NCBI GenBank assembly: GCA_949358305.1
Contig: OX442324.1
Coordinates: 1,229,501-1,293,500, forward strand
Direction: 5' to 3'
DNA length: 64,000 nt
From: Strigamia acuminata
Taxonomy: Eukaryota; Arthropoda; Chilopoda; Geophilomorpha; Linotaeniidae
Part shown: positions 55,915 to 64,000 of the stretch, piece after piece
How the letters are laid out: each line of letters begins with the position of its first letter
Position numbering within the stretch: position 1 is the stretch's first letter
Position numbers and translations under genes: made by a program
The notes under the pieces: model-generated
Databases searched by the model: none
Told to the model about the DNA's origin: nothing
What the model saw: only the letters and a program-made list of their open reading frames with translations

Positions 55915-57696
55915 TTAGTCACTATCTCCTGGAAACACAACACGGAGAATCTCCTCGACCAGGAGCACCACACGACACGCAATTACATCACCAAGTTGGT
56001 CCTCGTTTCGGGGACGATAACGCGTGAGGTTGGACGCGATGAGTTGCTCCAAGGCCCCGATCTGGGTGTCGTCCAACTCGAAGAGAGCCATGGCCTGATT
56101 CTCCGGCCATCCATGCTCTGCCCTCGCGACAGCATAAAAGTACTGCCGCCATAAGTCCGGGTCTGCCTGCAGAAAGGTCGTGGGGTCGCGAAGAGAAGGG
56201 CGCTGCCAATCGAGGGCCCCAAAGGGAAAAAGCTCGTCGAAACCGGTGCGTGCCCACACAGTCGTGGGGAACTCACTCACACGCGTATAACGCATCCAGT
56301 CGCCATTGCTTTGCTGCCGGAAAATTGCTCGCTGGACTGCAGCACTCAAGTCCCTAAAGTTCACACTGGAAACCGCAAGGGGGTTGCAACTGGGACTCGA
56401 GTCCCGGCGGGCCTGGCGCTCAAATCTACGCGTCGCCTGCTCGGGGATGACGTCCGGCTCAGGAGCAGGCATGATGGCCTTTCGCTTACACGGGGCCGGC
56501 GCGCCACCAGCCACTCTTCCTCCAGAAACACCCCGAATGTGCCCCTCCGCAATCTTGGCGAGGGCCCGTCGCTCCAAGCGAGTACGCGCTGATTGTTGAT
56601 GACGCGAATACCCACCGCAATTCCGAGCCAAAAACTGTTCAGGGGTTTCTCCCGCAATCTTGGGTGCCTCCTGGATGATCGTAGGCGCCTCCGCGGCCCT
56701 CCTTACCGGGACCAAAGCCAACTCTTCCACCTCACAAATGGGCTGCGACGCCTCAATTGCCGGAAGTCCTCCTGCCGCCTCGGTCACATCTCGGATCTCC
56801 ACAGTAGAATCCGGCGGAATGGCTCGTCGGAGGCGGGCGGCCGCCTGGAGATGGAGCCGACGAAGTTGGGCGATCTCCTCAATTAGATGCTCGTTACGCT
56901 CCTCGATACAGCGTACGCGTTCCAGCTCTTCCTCCTCGGGTGTGGTTCCCCATCTGGTCACAGTTTCGGGATCCTCTCTCCTCTGCAGTTCCCTGGAGTG
57001 GAGGGGACGCGTAATTGTCGGCATCTCGTCCTGGTTGGAATGTCGGATGACATTAATCGAGCTCGTGCCGTCTGGTAGTCCGCGTAACATCACTGGCAAC
57101 GGGGGGGCACAAGCTCCCTCCATCGGAACAATCGAGTTCATCGGCGGATACTGCCAATTTCTAGGTCTAATGCCCGCCGCCGTGGCCTCTGACACGGTAT
57201 TTCTCCAAAATGTCTCGTGACGCCGGACGAAACGCGTTGTGGCGTACGCGTCACCCCGAATCACCTGGAATTCCTCAGGCCACTTAAACTGGGAAAGGTC
57301 TCGTCTGTCCCAAAAAGGCTTACGGAGGGCCATCGCCTGAAGCCGACGCATCCAGATCTTGAATGGGCCACGGCGGAGGGCACCCTTTCCTTTGCACGCC
57401 GGGCATTCCTTGGTTCCTTTCTCGATGTGCCCCCAACCCGAGCAGTAGGGACATATCTCAAAGTTAGGGAATCCTCCCTCTTTTGGATGATCGGGGTGCC
57501 ACGGCGGAATCAAAATCGGTCCACCGGCGTATAAATCCGGAACCGGGTAGGGTGGTTTGTAGGTCCCACGACGCGTTGAGGAACGTGGACGCGGATCTGG
57601 ACATTGTTCCGCTCCCGGCGCTCCCTCGTCGTCCCAAAACTCTTCATCCGTGAAACCATCGTCGACACTCTCGTTGTCACTGTCGGAATCCGGCAT
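55915..57696 (-). CDS. G4 ORF3: zinc-motif accessory protein downstream of pol
   Basis: The ATG at 57696 gives 593 residues; the four upstream codons are open but start with GTG. The N-terminus is acidic (MPDSDSDNESVDDGFTDEEF). Residues 66-112 hold HPDHP, FPNFEI and two CxxCxGxG motifs (cysteines 82, 85, 98, 101), then FKIWMRRL. This is the DnaJ-like zinc signature shared with G3 ORF3, as is IRPRNWQYP further on. A charged heptad-like helix (EEEELERVRCIEERNEHLIEE) near residue 255 may be a coiled coil. The C-terminal 150 residues look folded (FRDLSAAVQRAIFRQ onward). There is no signal peptide or membrane segment, so it is not an envelope protein; a nuclear or particle-associated role is inference. 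The frame is intact. Confidence 0.82.
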   Translation of the reverse strand: MPDSDSDNESVDDGFTDEEFWDDEGAPGAEQCPDPRPRSSTRRGTYKPPYPVPDLYAGGPILIPPWHPDHPKEGGFPNFEICPYCSGWGHIEKGTKECPACKGKGALRRGPFKIWMRRLQAMALRKPFWDRRDLSQFKWPEEFQVIRGDAYATTRFVRRHETFWRNTVSEATAAGIRPRNWQYPPMNSIVPMEGACAPPLPVMLRGLPDGTSSINVIRHSNQDEMPTITRPLHSRELQRREDPETVTRWGTTPEEEELERVRCIEERNEHLIEEIAQLRRLHLQAAARLRRAIPPDSTVEIRDVTEAAGGLPAIEASQPICEVEELALVPVRRAAEAPTIIQEAPKIAGETPEQFLARNCGGYSRHQQSARTRLERRALAKIAEGHIRGVSGGRVAGGAPAPCKRKAIMPAPEPDVIPEQATRRFERQARRDSSPSCNPLAVSSVNFRDLSAAVQRAIFRQQSNGDWMRYTRVSEFPTTVWARTGFDELFPFGALDWQRPSLRDPTTFLQADPDLWRQYFYAVARAEHGWPENQAMALFELDDTQIGALEQLIASNLTRYRPRNEDQLGDVIACRVVLLVEEILRVVFPGDSD

Positions 57697-59067
57697 GGTG
57701 ACACACACTACTCTAGATTACAGAAAGAATGTAAACAAATGAACAAATAAAAAATCACAAAATCACTCAAATTCATGGACAAAAATTCAACGTGAATAAA
57801 CATGGCGAACAAACAAAAAGTACACAGTGCTCAAAATTATGACGCTGGTTCTAATGAGAAAATTTACATAAGTGTGCAACGCGTAAATGAACATAATCAA
57901 AACAAAAAATGCATAAGACTCAACACTAACTAGCATGGTTGAAAAGTAGCTATCTAGGCTGCTGACAAGCACCGGATTCCAAAATACTCGCTATAACCCA
58001 CAAGGTGAATACAAGCGCTAACACTGACAGTTTGATAATTTCAAAGAAAAGGTACAAATTAATATAAAATGCAGTTGCGCACTCCCAATATACAGCTTCA
58101 ACTAAAGTGCAGAACACCCAGTATATAACATAAAATAGCCAAAGGTATACGCATAAAAAATGAGTTCGCATTACATGAATAAATTGAAAATAAAGATCAA
58201 AATGTCTAAAGTGCAAACAAATAAGCAATAGCAAAGCTCTTCCAAGTAGAATACAAACAAGAACGTGAAAAGTACAAAGTACGCGTCCTGTAAATGCATA
58301 GGCATTCTAAATAAATATGAGCACGGGCGCGTGGCTAAATGTCGAAAGACAAACGCGAAGAAAAATGTTCTAAGTCCAACAAAGATGGACGCCGAGGCCC
58401 GGATTGAGGCTAAAACTCAGTCACGTGACCCCAACAAAATTCCTCAACGAAGTGCAAATTCGGCCATGTTGTTTTCAAAAAGCGAGAGTGACGAAAATGC
58501 CAAGCCCGAGCCGTAAAAATGTCAAAACAAAACCAACAACGCGTAAAAATAAGCTAAACGAAGTTAAACAATTGAATAACTTGACAATTCTAACAATAAA
58601 GCGTGAAAAAATAAGGTTTTGTCGGGACGGCGCGAGCGACGGCGTTCGCCACTCTAACTCACGAATAAAAATACAAAATTGTCCATGAAATGAAAAATAA
58701 ACACACTCACGGTTACAAGTACACTGAAATCCAATGTTTCTCGCCCCGTCGAAGACTCAAATCCGCTATTCTACGCGTTGCCGAACTCAGCTGAGATCGC
58801 ACGAGGTAAATGCGTCCAACAAGTGGGGGAAAATGGCGACCGAGCACAAGTGTGAAAAACACGTGGTCGGTCATCTGACCAATGAACACTCAGCGCCCCC
58901 CCACGAGGAAATTAGTCACCAATTCTTCTGAATAGCGAACTTGAGCCCCGACAAACGGGCAAAGACACGGAAAAAGTACAAAAACTTAAGATTAACAAAT
59001 AAAACAAGTAAAAATTAGGAATAATTTCCAAATACAATAAAGAGACGAAAATAACACTTGGACACAA
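57697..59067 (-). other. Spacer between G4 pol and ORF3
   Basis: The 1.37-kb spacer is A/T-rich, much longer than the 330 bp in G3, with no gene. It contains ACGCGT near 57882, 58280, 58546 and 58775. It may contain ORF3 promoter or splice acceptor sequences. Confidence 0.45.
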
Positions 59068-62000
59068 TTAGGAGGCGACTTCCGCCGTGTTTTCCGATGT
59101 TTTGATGCGTGAACATCGTTCCTCTGCAAAGTTGATGCAAATAGACCGAATTTCTGTTTGAAATTGGGCAACACGAGCGGAGATGTCGTCTTGATCTTCC
59201 GGTGACAAATCCTCCATTTCCAGTCCAGATTCCTCGTCTTCAGGGTCACTGGCGACGTCAGGAACTTCCGGTCCTGGTTCTGGCGCCTGATACCAGTGGC
59301 GGAGATCCGCCACGTGAATTGGCTGTGAAATGTTCCCGTTCTCGTCCATTAAAAGCACAGTATTCGGTCCAAGAAGACGATGCAGCAGGTAAACGCCCTC
59401 GGTTCGGTGTTGGAAACCCGAACTTACCTGTTTGTCGGTCGACGACAAAGTCCGATTTTTGACGGTGACCCAATCTCCAGGTTTGAACGCGTGTGGCCGC
59501 CGTTTCCGGTCATACCACCTCTTGTGGCGTAAGTTGGCGGCCCCCAAGTTCTTCTTAGCTTCTTCTCGAACGCGTAGCAAATATCGATGGAGAAATTGAG
59601 CCTCGTCTGGTGGTAGTGGTTCTCCGTCGTCCGTATCCGAGTCTACGTCGCCCGGAAACCGCGCTTCCTGTCCCGTAACCATCATATAGGGCGAGAATTT
59701 GAGCGATGTCTGGTATGCAGAGTTGATGGCCAGAATAAATGAACCAATATGCCTATCCCAACGCGTATGTTCATCAATATACGCAAGGATGCATGTTTTG
59801 AGTGATTGGTTCAGCCTTTCCGCCAAGTTCCCCTGCGGATGATACACAGACAGGTACTTATTGACCATTCCCATTTCCGCACACCGCGCCTGAAATTTGG
59901 CGGAGCGGAAAGTGGGGGCGTTGTCACTAATGACGGTTTTTGGATATGCCCATCGATTAGTGAACTTCTTAAGCTGTTTGATTGTGGTGGAGACATCAGC
60001 CCTTTCTGTTAGGCGTACATCCACCCAACGACTGGCGGCGTCAACCATGACAAACGCGTAACAGTGGCCGCCAGTCGACTTCAGCTTCTTTCCAAAATAA
60101 TCGATGTAAATAGTTCGGAATAACCTCCTTGGCTTCGCAGTCTCCATCTCGCCATACGGAAGTCTTCGTTCCACCTTGGCCCTTTGACAGGACTCGCACA
60201 CCTTGATCCATTCCGTCACATCTTTTTTCATCCCCGGCCAAAACACGCGTGTTTTTAAACGCATCATAGTCTTTTCGATGCCTAAATGGCCGGAGGTAGG
60301 CGGGAAATGTAGACAGTGGAAATACTTGTAGCGTAGCGGCTGTGGAAGATATATCCGACGCGTAGGAGCCCGCTGACCAATTTTGGTTGGAGGAAACTTG
60401 CAAAGCAAGCCTCTGTATAAAGCCATGTCAATTGCTTGTTTCTTGACCTTTTCAGCCTCTTCTTCATCCGACGGAAGACTTTTCGAACTGAGATACAAAA
60501 TTAGTCCTTTTGACCATTCATCGGCGTTTTGGGCTTCTTTAATGGCTTTCTGCGTTGGAAGTATCTCAATTGTCGGGTGATCCGCAGGAAGTGAGTAAAA
60601 ACTGCCGTCGGAGGAGTGGTCGGAGTGTTGGGACAACTCCGGGTCGACGGAGGGTGTTGGAGAGGCCAATTGTCGCCGCGTCTGCGTCGCAGGCCCCAAA
60701 TCCAGCGGCAAGTCCGGAATCCGGAACTCGTCAGAATCCGTGTCACCTGGCGGCTCCCCACTTAAAAGGGACATTTCACTGCCTTCGGAGTCGGAAGCAC
60801 GGTCGAAGATTATGGGAGCCTTTTTGGGCCTGCCAACAGGTCTCTTCTCCACAACCTTCTTCGGTCGCCCCCTTTTCCTCTTCGCAGGGACATCCCCGGG
60901 CAAGGGAACCGCTGAAGACTCTTCATCCTCGGAGATCAGTTGCTCCACCGGGTCCTCAACAACTGGGTGCTTCCTTGGTCGGCCTCTTTTCCTCTTCGCG
61001 GGGGGATCCCCAGCAGGGAGAGAAGCTGCCACAGACTCCTCATCATCGGAAACGAGCCCATCAAACATTGGGTTCTGGATGACCGGATGCTTCCTTGGTC
61101 GGCCTCTTTTCCTTTTCACCGGAGTAGCCCCAACTGGTGTTGGTCCTCCGGCGATCGGGTGCTTTCGTGGACGTCCCCTCTTCTTTTTTGGAGGGTTGTT
61201 GTCCACCGGACTAATATCCACCGACCCCGGAACCGCCCCAGCCAACCTGGCGAGCAGGATGCGTTTTTGACGACGCATTGTGACAGCTCGAACAATTTTA
61301 GCATTTGATGGTTTAAAATGCGTCAAATCTTCCAACTCCTCCATCTTTGGCACAGGCCAATCCCTGTAATCGTCAAAGAACGCACAATAACATGTGTCGT
61401 CCAAAGCTGGGCAATCCTCATCATCCAACTCGATTGGTGGGTCGACAGGGGCGCGGCTCAACGCGTCAGCAACTCGATTCTTTGTTCCACTGCAGTGTAG
61501 GAACGTGAAACGGTATTCCGACAAAGAAAGAATCCAGCGCGCCAATCGACCCTTTGGCTCTCGTTGGGTGAAAAGCCACATCAAGGACTTATGGTCACTT
61601 TCAAGGTAAAAGTCCATTAGCTCGAGGTACGCCCTGAAGCGCTTGACGGCCCACACAGCGGCCAAGCATTCGATTTCAGTTGTCATATAATTCTTCTCCG
61701 CCTTGTTTAGGGCTCTCGACGCGAAGGCAATGGGAACGCGTACACCGTCATTGTTGATTTGCATCAAGACGGCACCAAGCCCCGAATAACTAGCGTCTGT
61801 TTGGAGAATATAGGGTTTTTTCCAGTCGGGGAAATTCCTGTGAAGTGTAGACAACGAAATCTGGTTTTTCAAATACTCGAAGGCCGCCTGGTGCTCGGGC
61901 TTCCACACCCAAGGCGCATTTTTTCGCATCAGAACACGAAATACCTCGCAAGTCTTGGAATAACCGGGGAAGAACGACGCGTAATACCCGACCATCCCCT

Positions 62001-64000
62001 TAAAGCGTTGCAGCTCCTTGAGATTGGTCGGCGCCGGGTATTTTTGGATAGCGTCCGTCTTCTTCGGGTTGGGTCGGATAATTCCCTCTTCAACGATATG
62101 GCCAAGAACCTCAAGGCTCCTCTTACACAATTCAGTCTTCCCGGCGTTCATGGTGAAACCGGCGTTGTCGAGGAGCGAGAGCACCTTTTGCAGGTGAACA
62201 ACATGCTCCTCGAAGGTCTTACTAAAGACTATAATATCGTCAATATAGACAAAGACGAATTTGTAGAGGTGTTCAGCCAGTGTAAGATTCATGGCGCGTT
62301 GCAGGGTGGCCGGCCCGTTGATTGGACCGAAGGGCATACGCGTATACTCATAGAGTCCCCTGTGGGTGACAAACGCGAGATATCGTTCATCTCCAGGTCG
62401 GACCCCTATTTGATGGAACGCTTCCCTTCCGTCGATTATGGAAAACCATTTTGCTCCACCAAGATATGCAAAGATGTTGTCGATATCTGGGAGCGGATAA
62501 ACGTCGGGCAAGGTTTGGGCATTTATTGGCCTAAAGTCCATAGCGCAGCGCCAGCGCCCGTCCTTCTTCGGGACCACAACCGGCGCTACAGCACAGTCAC
62601 TTTTGGAGCGTCTTATTACTCCTTGTGCCATTTTCTGGTCGATATAAGCATCGATAATGTCCTTTTTTGCCGGATTCACCGGACGTACCGGCACATGAAT
62701 CGGCCTAAAGTCGGGCTTCAAATTCACCTCAAATTGCGTATTATTGCAGAGCCCCAGCTCCTCACGGAAGATGTGAGCAACTGGTTTCAACGCGTCCATT
62801 AAATGAGTTATGCGTTTAGGCTCCAATTGGCTACACAACTGGTCGTAGACCCAAGTGAGTTTGGTCGGGTCCCTATTCGGGATATATTGGACAAAATTAA
62901 TATCATGCTGCCTAGGAGTACTCTCAACACCTTCCGTTATAGGGAAAATAGGAGGAGTCTCCACGTCGCCCACGCCGCCCCCCACCACGGGAGAAGCCGT
63001 AAGGGCCACCGAAGGGCTTTGAGAAGCCATCTTCCCCCTCGGCTTGCGCAATTTAACTACCCGACGCATTTGGCTCAAACACATGGTCCGTTTTCCAGGT
63101 TTACGCGTTATCCGCACAATACTCTTGCGCGCCTTTTCACGCCTCCTGGGGGACCAAATGAATGTCCATTGTTGAGAGTCGGGGTTCCTTCGAGCCAAAA
63201 CAACCTTCACGATGTGAGGGTTATCCGAATACGGAGGCTCAAACAATTCCTCTTCAAATTCACGCTTGCTCAGGAAAACGCAATTCGCTTCACCAATCGG
63301 CGGCTTAGTAACCACGGGCTCCTCTTTTTCAACTGAAGGAGTGCCCTCGTCTGGCTTCACCTCCTGCTTAACCGAGCTAATGGGTTCCGCTGGGTTTTCC
63401 GGTAATTTTACCGGCGGATTCCTCATTCCCGGCAAGTTGTACAGAGGCGGGCCTCGGACGCAAACTCCCTCTGGCAACGAGGGTTGTTCCTTGGTTAGGG
63501 GGAAAAGGATCACCGGATCCGACGCTCGGGCTTGCTCCTCATTCAGGAAGGGGTGACGCGTTCCATCTCCCAGGAGAAACCAATAGTTATTGCCGTGATC
63601 CACGCATAAACCAACGGCCTTACAGAAGTCCAGCCCCAGGAGGAGTTCTTGCGACCCCTGCGCAATGATGAGACAAGTAAAGCAAACTACCGCCAAGGGA
63701 GCTCGGACGGCAATCTGCACACAACCAATAACGCGTTCAATTTGATTTGACGCGGTCCGAATCGTCTCGTCCATTGGAACCATCTCCACTCCAATTTCCT
63801 TGGAAAGCCTTTTGAACAGCGGCATAGTCATTATACATGTCTGCGCTCCACTATCCATTAGGGCAATAAACTCGATGTTCACCCAAGCTATCTTAACGAA
63901 GGGCGCATCGCGGCGACAACGGTCCTGCAACCCGATTATCAGCTTCGGTTCTTTAGAAGCTAAAAACTCGGGTGGTGACAGCATAATAAAATTTGTCATT
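59068..64000 (-). CDS. G4 pol polyprotein, N-terminus beyond window
   Basis: At least 1643 residues are in frame with no lesion. By alignment to G3 pol the protein continues past 64000. Counted from 63999, protease DSGAQTC is near residue 47, reverse-transcriptase YIDD near 584 and RNase H (QTDASYSGLG, ESDHKSLMW) from about 733. A linker with several AT-hooks lies at about 936-1060. The integrase zinc finger (HFPPTSGHLG ... CESCQRAK) is near 1230, with catalytic motifs YIDYFG, ISDNAPTF and GNLAERLN near 1300-1393. The tail is acidic. All catalytic residues are present. Confidence 0.92.
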   Translation of the reverse strand, partial: MTNFIMLSPPEFLASKEPKLIIGLQDRCRRDAPFVKIAWVNIEFIALMDSGAQTCIMTMPLFKRLSKEIGVEMVPMDETIRTASNQIERVIGCVQIAVRAPLAVVCFTCLIIAQGSQELLLGLDFCKAVGLCVDHGNNYWFLLGDGTRHPFLNEEQARASDPVILFPLTKEQPSLPEGVCVRGPPLYNLPGMRNPPVKLPENPAEPISSVKQEVKPDEGTPSVEKEEPVVTKPPIGEANCVFLSKREFEEELFEPPYSDNPHIVKVVLARRNPDSQQWTFIWSPRRREKARKSIVRITRKPGKRTMCLSQMRRVVKLRKPRGKMASQSPSVALTASPVVGGGVGDVETPPIFPITEGVESTPRQHDINFVQYIPNRDPTKLTWVYDQLCSQLEPKRITHLMDALKPVAHIFREELGLCNNTQFEVNLKPDFRPIHVPVRPVNPAKKDIIDAYIDQKMAQGVIRRSKSDCAVAPVVVPKKDGRWRCAMDFRPINAQTLPDVYPLPDIDNIFAYLGGAKWFSIIDGREAFHQIGVRPGDERYLAFVTHRGLYEYTRMPFGPINGPATLQRAMNLTLAEHLYKFVFVYIDDIIVFSKTFEEHVVHLQKVLSLLDNAGFTMNAGKTELCKRSLEVLGHIVEEGIIRPNPKKTDAIQKYPAPTNLKELQRFKGMVGYYASFFPGYSKTCEVFRVLMRKNAPWVWKPEHQAAFEYLKNQISLSTLHRNFPDWKKPYILQTDASYSGLGAVLMQINNDGVRVPIAFASRALNKAEKNYMTTEIECLAAVWAVKRFRAYLELMDFYLESDHKSLMWLFTQREPKGRLARWILSLSEYRFTFLHCSGTKNRVADALSRAPVDPPIELDDEDCPALDDTCYCAFFDDYRDWPVPKMEELEDLTHFKPSNAKIVRAVTMRRQKRILLARLAGAVPGSVDISPVDNNPPKKKRGRPRKHPIAGGPTPVGATPVKRKRGRPRKHPVIQNPMFDGLVSDDEESVAASLPAGDPPAKRKRGRPRKHPVVEDPVEQLISEDEESSAVPLPGDVPAKRKRGRPKKVVEKRPVGRPKKAPIIFDRASDSEGSEMSLLSGEPPGDTDSDEFRIPDLPLDLGPATQTRRQLASPTPSVDPELSQHSDHSSDGSFYSLPADHPTIEILPTQKAIKEAQNADEWSKGLILYLSSKSLPSDEEEAEKVKKQAIDMALYRGLLCKFPPTKIGQRAPTRRIYLPQPLRYKYFHCLHFPPTSGHLGIEKTMMRLKTRVFWPGMKKDVTEWIKVCESCQRAKVERRLPYGEMETAKPRRLFRTIYIDYFGKKLKSTGGHCYAFVMVDAASRWVDVRLTERADVSTTIKQLKKFTNRWAYPKTVISDNAPTFRSAKFQARCAEMGMVNKYLSVYHPQGNLAERLNQSLKTCILAYIDEHTRWDRHIGSFILAINSAYQTSLKFSPYMMVTGQEARFPGDVDSDTDDGEPLPPDEAQFLHRYLLRVREEAKKNLGAANLRHKRWYDRKRRPHAFKPGDWVTVKNRTLSSTDKQVSSGFQHRTEGVYLLHRLLGPNTVLLMDENGNISQPIHVADLRHWYQAPEPGPEVPDVASDPEDEESGLEMEDLSPEDQDDISARVAQFQTEIRSICINFAEERCSRIKTSENTAEVAS
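60820..61190 (-). other. AT-hook array inside G4 pol
   Basis: Between RNase H and integrase the protein contains KKRGRPRKHP once, KRKRGRPRKHP twice, KRKRGRPKK and VGRPKK, the GRP core of AT-hook minor-groove DNA-binding motifs. They are separated by acidic spacers of 20-30 residues with SDDEES/SEDEES. G3 has only one GRPKG at the matching place. Confidence 0.85.

Larger units (their letters stand above)
47114..64000 (-). mobile_element. G4: Ty3/gypsy element with pol and ORF3, split by C3, truncated by window end
   Basis: This minus-strand element reads, from right to left, pol (from beyond 64000 to 59068), spacer, ORF3 (57696-55915), 3' untranslated region, polypurine tract and 3' LTR from 55286. 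C3 interrupts the LTR. Pol and ORF3 are homologous to those of G3, and both LTRs begin TGTCACGGTCC. The left edge at 47114 (tgtcaaaac, reading ...TTTTGACA on the minus strand) is inferred from a TGTCA/TGACA end pair; the partner LTR is outside the window. The palindrome ACGCGT is scattered over the entire element, including the leftmost piece (47164). Confidence 0.85.

Noticed and set aside
61759-62802. 347-codon plus-strand open frame
   Set aside because: It lies antisense to intact G4 pol (reverse transcriptase/RNase H) and shows no family similarity; it is a codon-usage shadow, as are 62803-63336 and 60555-61270.

Overview
This is eukaryotic, almost certainly invertebrate animal, repeat DNA. 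It has no bacterial gene layout, no tRNA or rRNA gene and no CRISPR array that I can see. Nearly all coding capacity belongs to LTR retrotransposons: three Ty1/copia elements (C1-C3) and four Ty3/gypsy elements (G1-G4), inserted into one another, plus non-autonomous DNA transposons. Copia primer sites match the 3' end of animal initiator tRNA-Met; G1 and G3 primer sites look tRNA-Arg-like. The host lineage (arthropod, nematode or other) cannot be fixed from the window.

Layout. 1-14920: G1 (minus strand, gag homologous to that of G3) is split inside gag by C1 (1056-12846, duplication aaaag). C1 is itself split by G2 (minus, 3291-7987, duplication agtgat), and its 3' LTR carries an 808-bp hAT-type foldback element (11296-12103, duplication gtaaatgg). 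14921-16497: older debris with a decayed pol tail. 16498-35582: G3, a gypsy element with gag, pol joined by a near-textbook -1 frameshift signal, and a third ORF (ORF3). ORF3 is split by C2 (27096-33341, duplication taaag), a copia element with matching LTRs and an intact 1476-residue polyprotein. 35583-47113: AT-rich, probably host DNA with minisatellites, a TA-flanked foldback element and one small candidate secreted-protein exon. 47114-64000: G4 (minus, cut by the window end), with pol and ORF3; its 3' LTR is split by C3 (47346-54335, duplication gcggt), another intact copia element.

The least ordinary system is the G3/G4 lineage. Both elements begin their LTRs with TGTCACGGTCC, share a homologous pol, and carry downstream of pol a non-env ORF3 whose N-terminus holds two CxxCxGxG motifs like the DnaJ zinc-binding domain. 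G4 pol also carries an array of AT-hooks between RNase H and integrase. G4 is strongly enriched for the palindrome ACGCGT over its whole length, while neighbouring elements are not. I infer, without proof, that ORF3 may be an element-encoded DNA- or chromatin-binding factor acting on its own family, in the way VANC proteins of plant VANDAL transposons do. In G3 the ORF3 frame stays open past its stop into a very cysteine-rich tail.

Relative ages follow from nesting and LTR comparison: C2 and C3 (LTR pairs look identical), G2 (1 difference in 172 bp) and G3 (1 seen in 1043 bp) are young; C1 is older (several substitutions, a 10-bp deletion, a frameshift, a nonsense codon); G1 is older than C1.
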